Assembly: GCA_029207755.1 (NCBI GenBank)
Contig: JARCOQ010000025.1
Location: 1,790,820 to 1,854,819, forward strand
Direction: 5' to 3'
Length of the DNA: 64,000 bases
Origin: Chamaea fasciata
Lineage: Eukaryota > Chordata > Aves > Passeriformes > Sylviidae
A program made the position numbers and the translations under genes. The first letter of the stretch is position 1. Each line of letters opens with the position of its first letter. Positions 34,222 through 44,944 of the stretch are shown piece after piece. The notes beneath the pieces were generated by a model. That model had not been told where the DNA came from. It ran no database searches and worked only from the letters and a program-made list of their open reading frames with translations.

Positions 34222-35733
34222 GTGAGTGGGGGTCCCTTCCAGGGCAGGGGGGCCTCAGGATTTGCAGGGAGAATCCACAACCCCAGGGGAAAAGTAAGTT
34301 TCCTTCCTCAAGTGACGCTGATCCAGGCTGGAGGTGGAGTTCCAGGAAAGCATTCCCACACCCAGGCTGCTTTGGCCACTGCCAGCCTGAGCTGTTTTCC
34401 CAAAAAAAACCTGATTTTTTTCTCAGCCTCTGGGCCTCTCCGCTGCCGGAAGGTTCCAGTGAGGGAAAACAAACGGAGGAAGTAGGTGGACGGCGTCCTT
34501 TGAGAGCAAGGGGAAGAAAATTCACATCTCAGAGGGTGAATTCTCTTCCATTTCCAAACCCTTGGAGGGGCTGATTTCGGGAGCTGGGGGTGCCTCTGTC
34601 TCCTCTGGAGGGCGCGGGGTGGCCCAGGAGGCTGTGACAGGGACAGAGCTCAGCCTGCCCCGTGCCAGGGTCACTGTTCCCCTTGTCCTGCCCCCAGGGC
34701 TGGATCCAGCATCCCTCCTTTGTGGTGGTTTGAAAGCAAAACCAGTGAGAGACTCCAGGACAGAAATACAATTTAATAGGAAGGAGGAAAAACAAAAAAA
34801 GAAGTAAAATAAAATAAATACAATAATAGAAAAGACCACTGACGGAGTCACAAAGCAACCTGACGCCGTGTTGGGAACAGTCCAAACGCAGACCCTCCTG
34901 GAGTGGCAGATGTGGTCCTGTTGGGAGTAGAGATGGTCCTGTGGAGAAAAGGGTCCAGAGATGGGTCCGGTCTTCCTTCAGGCGTCCTGTGGGAACACTG
35001 GGTGTCTGGTGACACTTGTGGCTCCTTCTGATCCATGTGGAAATGGTTTGGCTCCTCCTCCCTGCGCGGAGCATCTCACAATGGGATGATGTAATGTGTC
35101 ATATGATTGGTGAGCTTTAATGGCCCCTTAACAGGAGATAAGGAACACTGTGATGACGTCATGTGTGATGTCATTGGTGAGCCTTAATGGCCCATTAACA
35201 GGAGAAAAGGAACACTGGGATGACGTCACGTGTGATGTCATTGGTGACCCTTAATGGCCCCTTAACAGGAGAAAAGGAACACTGGGATGACGTCATGTGT
35301 GATGTCAGTGGTGAGCCTTAATGGCCCATTAACAGAAGATTTTGCCCCGGCAGGGTGGACAGAGATCAGAAACAATCCCTCATCTGGTTTTAACAGCTGG
35401 CTTGTTGTCAGAAAGGGAACCACCCCCTCCCTCCTGGAGTTACAACAGATAAAAAACCACCTCCCCAACCAGGTTCCAACAGATGGAATAGAATAAACAG
35501 ATTTTTTTTTTGGTCACATAACCGAAGGCATTCCTCCTCCTCCTCCTCCCTGCAGGTTCTCCCGCTCGGATGAGCTCTCCCGCCACAAGCGCTCCCACTC
35601 CGGGCTCAAGCCCTACCAGTGCACGGCCTGTGAGAAGAGGTTTGCCCGCAGTGACCACCTGGCCAAGCACCTGAAGATCCACCGGGGCCAGCCCTGCAGC
35701 CCACTGACACTTCCAGAAGGGAGCAGGAGTTAA
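33226..35733 (+). CDS. KLF15-type Kruppel-like transcription factor, frame interrupted once
   Basis: Two coding exons (33226-34221 and 35556-35733, GT-AG) encode about 390 residues if one extra base is discounted. Near residue 90 is [10 protein letters not shown], an acidic activation motif diagnostic of KLF15. Next come [11 protein letters not shown], then [12 protein letters not shown] and KYVRIAPLP, all with direct counterparts in KLF15 and in the same order. Residues about 294-374 form the three-finger domain CSHPGC...[19 protein letters not shown].../[17 protein letters not shown], and the intron splits finger 2 after GWR exactly as in KLF15. The short tail differs from KLF15. The frame changes between [11 protein letters not shown] and VRVAQLL, at a C8 run. 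Divergence from KLF15 is too great for it to be KLF15 itself, so a paralogue is likely. It is expected to be a nuclear protein binding CACCC/GC boxes; its targets are unknown. Confidence 0.85.
33616..33830 (+). repeat. Coding minisatellite inside the KLF15-type gene
   Basis: A 93-bp (31-codon) unit beginning AQLI(P/S)RAHHG starts at 33613 and 33706. It contains VPN repeats (9 bp) and is followed by two 21-bp copies around 'cagtggctgctggtgacca'. All unit lengths are multiples of 3, so the frame is kept. The block replaces the poorly conserved linker of KLF15. Confidence 0.85.
33878..33885 (+). other. C8 homopolymer at the frame break
   Basis: Eight C residues stand exactly between the last KLF15-like segment of the first frame ([11 protein letters not shown]) and the first of the second (VRVAQLL). 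Moving from one frame to the other needs one base fewer here. The run could be a sequencing or assembly error or a true +1 mutation. Confidence 0.7.
34721..35481 (-). mobile_element. LTR of an avian endogenous retrovirus (probable solo LTR)
   Basis: On the plus strand it starts 'tgtggtggtttgaaagcaaa' and ends 'ggttccaaca', giving the TG...CA ends of an LTR. On the minus strand a T/A-rich stretch and ATTAAA (plus-strand TTTAAT at 34772-34777) stand near its 3' end. The phrase 'agtgagagactccaggacag' is one I associate with repeated songbird LTRs, which is recollection rather than a search. No target-site duplication was clear, and no retroviral gene is attached. Confidence 0.65.
35071..35340. 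repeat. 67-bp tandem repeat with cAMP-response elements
   Basis: Four units of 67 bp occur. Units 2-4 each contain a perfect palindromic CRE TGACGTCA, at 35154-35161, 35221-35228 and 35288-35295, plus a half-like TGATGTCA 13 bases later. Unit 1 has TGATGTAA at the matching place. The third unit also creates CACGTG. Confidence 0.95.
35556..35733 (+). CDS. KLF15-type gene, coding exon 2
   Basis: Acceptor 'ctccctgcag' ends at 35555. The exon encodes [16 protein letters not shown], the linker GLKPYQC, finger 3 and a 16-residue tail [16 protein letters not shown], with stop TAA at 35731-35733. Confidence 0.92.
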
Positions 35734-35969
35734 TTCCTGCCGCTCATCCCCTGCCAGGGAGGTGCCAGAGTTGGGGAAGCACCGCAGGAAACCGCTGCTG
35801 AGGAGGGGAAATGACTCCTGAGCAAGTGACAGGAGGTGTTGTTGTGCCTCTTCTCAAGGGTGGTGATGTTCCCCTGTTGTTTCTGGCCTTGCTGTCGCTC
35901 TCTGAAATACAGGTGATGGAAACCGGCGTGGATTTGGGGTGTGTGCTGGAAAGCTGGAGTCACACTGTG

Positions 35970-36215
35970 ACACAGGAATCCCAGAATGGTTTGGGCTGGG
36001 AGAGACCTTAAAGCTCACCCCATGGGCAGGGACACCTCCCTCTATCCCAGGCTGCTCCAACCCGGCCTTAGACACTTCCAGGGATCCAGGGGCAGCCACG
36101 GATTCTCTGGGAACTCCATCCCAGCCTCTCATCCCCCTGACATCCAGGAATCCCTTCCCAAAATCCCGTCCATCCCTGCCCTCTGGCAGCAGGAAGCCAT
36201 TCCGTGAGCCCTGTC
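35970..36215 (-). mobile_element. CR1 LINE 3' end, reverse orientation
   Basis: 'cacaggaatcccagaatggt', 'ttgggctgggagagacctta', 'aggctgctccaacccggcct', 'gacacttccagggatccagg' and 'gggaactccatcccagcctc' are in CR1 reverse order, with the tail octamer complement at the left edge. Confidence 0.85.
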
Positions 36216-36593
36216 CCTCCATCCCTGATGGAATGGGGATGGATGGGGGTCTGTGCTGTGCAGCAGCTGCGGGGGCTGAAGCAGATATTGACCCTTCCCA
36301 GTGCGGCTGTTTTGTCCCTAAATCTGCTTTTTTTTTTTTTGTGCTGGTGGTTTCCCACCTGGACATTGTGGTGTCCCCTGCCTGTTGACAACACGAGAGG
36401 GACAGGAGACGGATTTTGTGGATCCTCAAAAGGACCAGGAGAACAGAAAGCAGCACCAGCCGAGTCCTTTCCACCCCAGAAGGACATTTCCAGGGATTTT
36501 GTGAGGAGCCTGGAGGAGCTGAGAGCTGCAGCCCGGGCAGCAGAGCGGCTCCCAGGCTGCTGACGTCCTGCTCCTTATTTGCCTTCTGGTTAA

Positions 36594-36599
36594 TTAAAG
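36594..36599 (+). terminator. Candidate polyadenylation signal (ATTAAA)
   Basis: ATTAAA in 'ggttaattaaaggcc', 860 bp after the stop codon. It is the common variant signal, but nothing else confirms it. Confidence 0.3.
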
Positions 36600-36610
36600 G
36601 CCAACTCCCC

Positions 36611-37828
36611 GCCGTGCTGCCAACTCCCCGAGCTTTGGCAAACATCTGGGAGGGAGCGAGGTGCTTGTGCAAACACGGGATCAGCGTCAGGAGCTGCGGG
36701 GGGGGCCGCCTGCCCTCTCTCTCCACGTGCCTGTGCCAGGCTGGATTTTGGTGCCTGCAGGCTCTGCTCGTGCCCTGCTGCTGATGCCCCGATGCCCTGG
36801 CAGGGCGCAGCTCCAGCGCTGCCCTTGAGCTGCTGTGGTGAGCTTGGGGGAGTCGAGTCGTACCCAAAACGTGTCAGGGGAATCAGCCCAGCTCTCCTGG
36901 CTGCCCTGTTTGGGCAGGTTCGGACAGCAGAGGTTGTTGCCTGCTCCCCCCTGTTGGAGGGAAGTGGTGAAAATGGAGGTGGTGTGCTGCTCCAAGGGGT
37001 GACAGAAGCTCCTCTGGGTGAGACACCAGATTTCTGGGTGAGAAACGTGAGACTCGTGACGGTGTCGTGGGGCTGGAGGTGTTGGTGTCGGTGGCTTTGG
37101 GGAAAGAGGAGCAAGGCAGCTGAAAAAATCCTTCGTTTGTTTTTTTATTCTGAAATGTTGGGGGACGCTCAGGCTGCCCCTGAAGGAGCTGGAGAAGGAC
37201 AGGGCACCTTCCCACCTCCGAGGGCTCATCACCCCACAGCTTCTCCTGCAGTTTGTCACTCCAGGGGCCACAGTCCAGGCTGGCACCTGCCGCTCTACAA
37301 GCACCGAAGAGAAATTCCCTTTTCCCCCCCACAAACAGCAAAAATCCCTGTGAAAGCCCAAACTCCCAGCGCACAAACGCTGAGGAGAAATGTGACTAAA
37401 GCTGGCTTGGGGTTTGGATCCTTCCCTGTGGAAACAGCAGCTGAGGGATGGCTCCTGGCCCGGGGACGGGCTGTGGCTGCTCCTGAGCAGAGTCCTCGGT
37501 GTGATTCCCAAAAACCACCTGCAGGGATGCCCAGGCAGGGTTTGGGACAGGAACAGCTGCACTTGCACTGCTCTCCTTCAGCTCCAGGCTCTCCCCAGGT
37601 GAACCTGAGCTCCAGGTGTGGATTGGCTGCGCTGCCATCGCTGGTGCAGCAGGTTCTGTCCCCTGGCTGTGCAGGTGGAGGTGTGAGAGCCCTGCAGGGC
37701 TCCTGGGGAGGGGTTGGGGTCCCTGCTGGGGAGGGCAGGTGCCTTTCCCGAGGGATTCCTGGAGAGCTGAGCTGCCCTGGGAGCTCCCCCTGTGTGCTGT
37801 GGGGGGTGCAGTGCTGCCCTGGCCGGGC
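36611..37828. other. Intergenic stretch without a recognised gene
   Basis: A frame of about 350 codons stays open here but shows no domain, only composition-driven text. Not called as a gene. Confidence 0.5.
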
Positions 37829-38126
37829 CAGGTGTGAGCAGTGAGCAGGTGTGACCAGGTGTGACCAGGTGTGAGCAGGTGTGACCAGGTGTGAGCAGGT
37901 GTGAGCAGGTGTGAGGTGTGACCAGGTGTGACCAAGTGCTACCAGATGGGAGCAGGTGCAACCAGGTGTGAGCAGATGTGACCAGGTGAGAGGTGTGAGC
38001 AGGTGTGAGCAGTGACCAGATGTGACCAGGTATGACCAGGTATGACTGGGTATGACCAGGTGTGACCAGATTTGACCAGGTGTGAGCAGTGACCAGGTGT
38101 AACCAGGTGTAACCAGGTGTGACCAG
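37829..38126. repeat. 10-bp minisatellite (accaggtgtg / gcaggtgtga)
   Basis: About 28 short units alternate between 'accaggtgtg' and 'agcaggtgtg', with occasional loss of a few bases. Each unit contains CAGGTG, an E-box of the E/ZEB type. Confidence 0.93.
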
Positions 38127-38953
38127 GCACCAGCGAGGAGCCCAGCCCAGCTCGGGGTGATGCTGCAGGATGAGCAGACCGGCCTGGCCCAGCCTATTCT
38201 GTGCTGCCTTTTGTTCCAGTGGCTTTTTGCCTGGCCCAGGATTCTCTCCGTGCCCTCTTTGCCGCGGGGCCCTGCGCACAGGCCCCGTGCCAGCCTGACT
38301 CACGCCCGTCTCGTGCTTTTATCTGTCCCCCTTTGCTCTTCTCCCCCTCTCCAGACGCTCTCACAGCACTCCCTGCTCGTCCCGGACCTGCCCCATCCTG
38401 CCTCCCTCCGCTCCCGGCCCAAGGCAATGGGGAGATGCCAGAGTTTCCAAATTTTGGAGGGAGAAGGTTTGGGTCTCGTCCTCATTCCAAAGCCCTTCTC
38501 TGCTCTCCAGAGGGTCCACGCTGCTCCTGGGGTGGCTCTGCTGCAGGAGACAGGGCTGGGAGCGCTGGGAGCAGGGACCTGGAGCTCCCCCGGTTTGTTT
38601 TGCCATCCCTTTCAGCCAACCACAAAGGCAGAGGAGATATTTTTATAAAATAAACCACCCTAGATCCGTATCTCTCGTGCAACGCCCGCTGGAGTCTCAC
38701 CTGCCTCCCTCTGGGGGACTCTGGGTGGTTTGAAGGTTTTGCTGAGGGCTCTGTAATTACCTCTCCTTTGTTGCTCCGCAGAAATGTTCCTGGTGGATGC
38801 TGAGAGCCGTGGCAGCAGCAGGGATGAGGCTCCTGCCGCCTGCCCGGGGCTGCCAGGAGGTGACACAGGTGTCACCGGGGGTCACCCGGCCCTCCCTCGG
38901 GAGGTGCTGAAAGGGAGCAGGGCCCTGTGCTGGCCGTGGAGACCCTGCTGGAG
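38127..38953. other. Intergenic stretch without a recognised gene
   Basis: Nothing recognised; AATAAA at about 38649 has no gene upstream to which it could belong with confidence. Confidence 0.45.
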
Positions 38954-39598
38954 GAGGGGGAATGGGAAGAGTGGGAATGGAATGGCAGGAGTGGGAATAG
39001 GAGTGGGAACGGCAGGAGTGGGAATGGCAGGAGAGGAATGAGAGGAGTGGGAATGGAATGGGAAGAGTGGGAACGCCACGTATGGGAATGGAATGGCAGG
39101 AGTGGGAATGGGAAGAGTGGGAATGGAATGGCAGGAGTGGGAATAGGAGTGGGAATGGGAGAAGTGGGAATGGCAGGAGGGGAATAGGAAGAGTGGGAAT
39201 GGGAGGACCAAGAATGGCAGGAGTGTGAACAGCAGGAGTGGGAAGGGCAGGAGGGGAATGGGAGAAGTGGGAATGGAATGGCAGGAGGGGAATGGGAGGA
39301 CCAGGATTGGCAGGAGTGGGAACAGCCAGACCAGGAAGAGTGGGAATAGGAGAAGTGGGAAGAGCAGGAGTGGGAAGGGCAGGAGGGGAATGGGAAGAGT
39401 GGGAAGGGCAGGGAGGGAAGGGCAGGAGGGGAATGGGAAGAGTGGGAAGGGCAGGGAGGGAAGGGCAGGAGGGGAATGGGAAGAGTGGGAAGGGCAGGGA
39501 GGGAAGGGCAGGAGGGGAATGGGAAGAGTGGGAAGGGCAGGGAGGGAAGGGCAGGAGGGGAATGGGAAGAGTGGGAAGGGCAGGGAGGGAAGGGCAGA
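38954..39598. repeat. Purine-rich minisatellite with a homogeneous 43-bp end
   Basis: The left part is a degenerate array of 'gggaatggcaggagt' variants. From about 39370 it becomes a regular 43-bp unit: 'tgggaagagt' starts at 39391, 39434 and 39477 and continues in the same period to 39598. One strand is almost purely purine. Confidence 0.92.
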
Positions 39599-39599
39599 C

Positions 39600-42170
39600 C
39601 CGGGGCCCGGCGCCGCAGCCCGAGGTGCCGGGTTGCTAAGCAGAGCTTTTCAAGAACCGCACGCAGGCAGCCGGGAGCTGGAGCGGGGCAGGACGTGGGA
39701 GAGCACAAAGAGAAGCAGCAGCAGCAGCAGCTCGGGCGCTGTTGCTAAATTTGCAGCTGGGGCCGTGGGGAGAGCAGGAGCAGCAGAGCCTCCCCGGCAG
39801 CACGAGTGACAGCGGTGACATCCCCGGGCTGCCCACGGGGAGCTCGTGCCGGCTGCTCATCCTGCGGGATGAGCCCAAATCCTGCTTTAAAGCCCCTTTG
39901 GAAATGCAGCCCTGAGATGGATCACACCATCAAAGGGTTCTTTCTTTAATTTAATTTTTTTTTTTTATTTCCCTAATAAAGTCAGAACTGGATTTTTATT
40001 ACTGATCCTCCCTCCCCAGGTGTCAGTTTTACTGGGGGGAAATGCAGCTCTTGGGGGAGTTTCTGCTGCTCGCTGTGGTTGGTTCAGCAGCAGAATTCGG
40101 CTCGTGGCGGGGAGAAAATCAGAGCTGGAGTTTTCCCACAAGAGCGGGGAAAGGCCTTTGGGATCTGAAAATCAGAGAGGGACAGCTGAGAGCTCCTCCA
40201 GCTGGTTTTGTCACCAGCTCCCAGCCCTGGGTGACAAAAGGTGATGGAAACCCCTGGAGAAGCTTTGCAGCCCCCACCACGGGCAGAGTGGTGACCCCCG
40301 GGTGTCCCCACAGCACTTTGTGCTCCTGAAACGGGCAGGAAAAGGGACAGGAGCCCCTTTGTGGGTCACACAAATCCCAGGGGAAGCTCCAAGCTCTCAC
40401 TGAGCACAGAACATCACAAAAACGTGGGTTTATCCCGGCCTGGAGCTGCAGGAGCTCCCACCTGCCCGGCGCTGGGAGGACTCAGGGCACAGCAGCTTAA
40501 TGAACAAAGGAGTTAATTAAAACAGCCGGCCGGGCTGGAGGGAATTATTCCCTGATAACCAGCTTGCCGAGGAGGCACCAGGGCTCTCCTGGAGCAGGGA
40601 AGGGACATCTCGGTGGCCCCGGGCCGGGTGTTTAAATCCATCCTTAGCATGGATTTGTGCGGGGCTGCCTGCAGGGATTCACCTTTCCCGGGAGCTGCTC
40701 TCCGCTGCGGGTAAAACGCTTTTTGTTTCCTGATGTTTGGCCCAAAGTGCCTTTCCCGGAGAGGATTTCCCCCGGGAGAGGATGAGGGTGAGATGGAGCT
40801 CGGTGGTTGGGATGTTTCGTGGTGTTTGATCCACTGAAAAGCACTTTATCCTTCCCTTGACGCTTCCCCAGAAAATCCGGCTGGATAAAGCCTCTCTTGG
40901 CTCAGCAAGGAGGAATCAGAGCTGTGATTGCACATCCCCGGATCTGGTTTGCTTTTGGAAATGTTGGGTTTTTCTGGGTTTTTTTTCCTCTCTGTGAATG
41001 TCCCCGAATTCCACCCAAGCGCAGTTGCAGTTTCACACCTCTGCTATTTCAGGCTCGGGGTTGTTCGCACAAACAACAGGCTCTGAAATGAGATTTTTTT
41101 TTTTTTTTGGGGGGGGGTTTAAGATGCCATTTGCACGGGTTTTGCCCTGCGGGTTCCAGCTGGGTCAGGTGAGGAGAAGCGGGGAGGTTTCTGTGGAGCC
41201 GCCGTAGGAATTCCATCCGGGATGTGGGAATTGTGCATTCAAACAGGAGAAGCGGCGCGGTGGCGAACGGGTTTGGCAACGTTGTGTAACATCCAGAGCT
41301 CCAGGGCTGAACCTCAAACCACCTCCGAGCAGGGCTGAGGCAGGGGAGAGGGAATTCTGACAGAAATTCCGGCCTTTCTCCTGCTCCTCACGCTCTGCTG
41401 GAGTTCCCATGGGAATGGGTGATCCCAGTTTTTGGGGTTTTTTTCTTTTTTTTTTTTCTTTCCCTGAAATGAAATTTTGAGCGTGAACAGCTGCTGGATG
41501 ATCTGGGCATCATCACCACGTGCTGGTTGATAATTAATATTTAATTACGAATTAAATATTAATATTTCATTTTGAAATATTTAATTTTTGGTGATTTTAT
41601 CCCATCGTCCCCCTGGCTGCTGGTGAGCCTTGGAGTTGCCCCGTTGAGTGGGGACGGAGGGTTTTGGGTTGGAATAATCTCCCTGTGAATGCTGATTTTC
41701 CTCTCTCCCTCTTACCTGCCCTGAAAATAAAATCACATCAGCTGGGAGCTTTTTTTTTTTTTTTTCTGCAGAAAAATACTCAGAAAGGAAGGTTTGAAAT
41801 ACTCAGAAATAAAGGTCTGAAACAAGCACACATCTGTGGCTTCTTGAGAGCATCAAAAGCAGAGCAGGAAACACAGAGAAATGAGGGAAAAAAGACCCCA
41901 AAAAACAAAACCAGTGCAAAAAAAAAAAAGGCTTTATTGGGTCTGGAAAACAAGAGATTTTGGGCATGGAAGGGAACACAGGGATGGGAACTGAGTTATT
42001 TCTCCCCAAAAGCAAAGACTGCTGGGGTTTGTGGGTCCCTTAGTGCCTTGGAATATTCCACAGGCATCCTGCAGAGCCTGTGGGATCTGGGAGAGGTGAT
42101 GATTCCCCCAGGAGGATCCTAAAACTGAGAACTGAAGCCTCAGTGAGCACCTGGCCTGGGAATGAGGAGA
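39600..42170. other. Intergenic stretch without a recognised gene
   Basis: It includes a (CAG)n-like run at about 39716-39731, T tracts near 39956-39966, 41096-41108 and 41752-41765, and an AT-rich patch at 41530-41585. Nothing coding was recognised. Confidence 0.45.
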
Positions 42171-42174
42171 GTTT

Positions 42175-42226
42175 TTAACGTCCCCTTCCAACCCAAACCA
42201 GGCTGGAATTCTGTGACCCAACAAAA
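42175..42226 (+). mobile_element. Short CR1 3' tail fragment
   Basis: 'ccccttccaacccaaaccag' followed by 'ctggaattctgtga' is the extreme 3' end of CR1. Upstream sequence no longer matches. Confidence 0.55.
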
Positions 42227-42408
42227 CTTTGAACATTAAACATCCTGAGAGGCTTTTCCTGGTGAAATTCCCAAAGCCAAGCCAACGACCCTTCCCTGAC
42301 CCAGAGGCTTTTCCTGCGTGAGAGGCACAAAAAACCTCCCGGAGCTGCTCCGTTCATTCCACGGCTTCTGGATTAAAATAGCAGCTCCACGTGCTGGAGC
42401 AGGCTCCC

Positions 42409-42572
42409 CATTCCCTCCTGACACCCTCCCCAGCCACGGGATAACCAAGTCAGAAGGGTCTGGATAAGCTTTGGAATTCCCTGTGTTCCCTATTCCCTCC
42501 TGACACCCTCCCCAGCCACGTGCTGGCCGGGCCAGAAGGGTTTGGATGAGTTTTGGAATTCTCTGTGCTCCC
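42409..42572. repeat. 82-bp tandem duplication
   Basis: 'ttccctcctgacaccctccc' occurs at 42411 and 42493, and the following text (cagccacg, cagaagggt(c/t)tggat, ttttggaattc) is also shared. Confidence 0.85.
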
Positions 42573-44690
42573 CTGCCCTGTGTTTTCCTAGAACTCGGGG
42601 CTCTGTGTCCTTTCCCGGCTCCGTCCTTGCCTCGGGAATTGCAAAATCCGTTCTCTAAGTGCTGCCACCTGATTAACGTTCTCCAGAAACCCCCAATTAA
42701 AAAAATATCTTTATTTTCCCCTTTTCTGCTGCCTCTTCCCCGTGGAAATGGGAGCTGTTTACACGGGAGCTGCTTTCCTAAAACCTCTTTGCACATGAGC
42801 TTTTTTTGCCCTTTTTTTTTTCCCCCTCCCAAACCTTGCCTCGTTCCCTGCTGGATTTTTATTCCATCCCTTTGTATGTCCTATATATATATATATTTTT
42901 TTTCCCCCCCCCCGGCTGATGCTGTCTAAGATAGGAACAAGCCCACGTTGAATTGCAAACACCCGGCAGTGGGAGCAGAACAGAATGGGAGCTGCACGAA
43001 GTAGGAAATTTCTTCTCCCCCTAAAATAAAACGAGGTTGATTGTCACTGCAGCCACCCCCGTGGTGCAGCTTTCGGAGCTTGGGGTTGATTTTTGGGTGC
43101 TGCCCCTTCTCTCTGCTGATTTTTTTTTTTTTAATTTTTGGGAGGTTCAGCTCCTGCATTTTTTTTTTCCCTGAGTGCCCAGAATTTTTTTGGGGGGGGG
43201 GTTTTGCTGGTGAGGAGCAGAGACAAAGCCCCAGGGGAGGATGTGGGGTGGTGGAGCTCTGCCCTTTGCATTCCCAAAGGAAAAGTTTTTCCATCCCCAC
43301 GGGAGCTCCTGGAGGAACCAGCTGGATTTGGGAGCGAGTTGTGCACAGCCAGGTGCTGGAGTTGTCCCAAAAAAAACCGGGATTGAGCTGGGCTGGAGAT
43401 GCTGGCAAAGCTCCCACCTGTGACTCGACAGGAAGGGAGCCTGGGAGGGCTTTTGCTTTATTTCCCTCTTTGTTCTGGGCTTTGGGGAGGGGAAAAGGGA
43501 CTCCAGGTTAACGGGGCAAGGAGGGATGGCAGAAAAGAGGGGAAAAGGGCTGGTCAGGGCAGGTGGGGGTGAGCAGGAATCGTTCCTGGCTCGGGCATTC
43601 CCCAGGGAAAAGCAGCTCTGATCGTGCGGAAACGCTGCCTGATGCTTCCCGCAGGAAAAAGAGAAGGGAAAACATCCACGCTTTCACTTCAGACGGGTTT
43701 TATTCTTTCGAAAGCCGAGGAAAGTGATCCTGGAGGACTTTTTGTTTCTTTTCCTCCTTTCCCTCTCCTCCCTGCCTGCCTGCTCCCTTTCACTGTTTTT
43801 GTTTTTTTTTTTAGTTGAAAGTGGAGCTGGGGAAAAACACAAAAAAGATTCTCTTAACTGGTGCATTTTAAAAGGAAATGAACTTCTGTAAACGAACAAA
43901 TAACGGTGAGCCTGGCTGAAAACTTCCTCTCCCCCTGCGACAACGCGCTTTGGGGGAAACCCCTGTCCTTGGCCAAATCTTTTAACAAAATCCTAAACCC
44001 CCTGACTTTCCTTGACTGTATCTCCCTCCCGATTTTTTTTTTGTACAGAAAGTTCTGATAAAGGAGAGCTGGAGAGGAGCTTTGGGGGAGGGCCTGGAGC
44101 GCCAGGACACGGCACTCGGCTGTTTTTATTCTGATAAAAAACCCCAGACATTTAGCAGCCTTCATGCAGGGCCACAAGGTTGACGACTCTTCTTCTGCCA
44201 TCCTTGGCCTGTGAATTAGAACAGAATTACAGAATTCTTCTGTAATTCCTGGGACATCAGTTTTGGATGCCACAAAGAAAAAACCCCCAGCCTTTCCACT
44301 GTTCACAGTGTCACCATCAGAAAATTACATTCATCGCTTTTTTAAAACTCCGTTAACAAAACACAACACAACACAATTATACGTAATATTCATCCCAATA
44401 CTTGCAAAAAAGCCAACTTTATATTGTGTATTTATAACAGGGGCCACCACGTTCTCCACAGGGAGGACACGAGCGCCGGGAAGAGAAATTTGATGTCCAA
44501 CTTGCCCAGAAAATTTCTTTTTTCTTGGAGAAAACACCGGGAGCGCCAATTCCAGGGAGAGCGAGCAGCGGGAAACGCCAGTCCCCTGCTCCCTTCGCCC
44601 CGCTGCTAATCCCTGCGAGCCTAAATCGTCCCTCCGTGTATTTGTGAGTAAAACAGAGGAGGGTTTGTGACATTTTGGACCACTTCGACG
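42573..44690. other. Intergenic stretch without a recognised gene
   Basis: It includes an (AT)n run near 42883-42894, G and T tracts at 43118-43133 and 43182-43200, and otherwise unique sequence. No gene was recognised. Confidence 0.45.
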
Positions 44691-44769
44691 AGTCAGGAAG
44701 AGCCTCTCCCTGAACACGGCCCCTGAGGGGAGAGGGGAGCGGAGCGCCCTGGGGGCGGCGGGGGCTGCC

Positions 44770-44905
44770 CGGGCCGGGGTCCGATCGGGGCCGGTTTCGG
44801 AGCGGGTTCCGGGTCCGATCGGGGCCGGTTTCGGGAGCCGGTTCGGGGCCGGTTCGGGGCTGGTTCGGGGTCGGTTCGGGGCCGGTTCGGGGTCGGGCCC
44901 GCGCA
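44770..44905. repeat. Short GC-rich repeats upstream of ELK4
   Basis: About ten units of 10-20 bp are based on 'ggccggttcggg' with 'gggtccgatc' variants, directly upstream of the ELK4 promoter. Confidence 0.85.
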
Positions 44906-44944
44906 CATGGCCCGGCCCGGGCACCGGGACCGCGCGTCCCGCCC

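Larger units (their letters stand above)
34222..35555 (+). other. Last intron of the KLF15-type gene
   Basis: This 1334-bp intron begins with gtgagt and ends ctgcag. More than half of it is an LTR-like insertion in reverse orientation. Confidence 0.85.
35734..36610 (+). other. 3' UTR of the KLF15-type gene
   Basis: Sequence from the stop codon to a candidate ATTAAA at 36594. A reversed CR1 end sits inside. The extent is uncertain. Confidence 0.4.

Noticed and set aside
33395..34225. The second frame through the KLF exon as an independent protein start
   Set aside because: Only its part after about 33886 resembles KLF15. The upstream part is arginine/serine noise, whereas the other frame carries [10 protein letters not shown] there.
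36792..37844. 350-codon open frame between the KLF gene and ELK4
   Set aside because: Composition-driven, no known motif, and partly overlaps a minisatellite edge.
41530..41585. AT-rich palindromic patch as an origin or matrix-attachment site
   Set aside because: Only a short run of TTAAT/ATTAA words; nothing specific supports a function.
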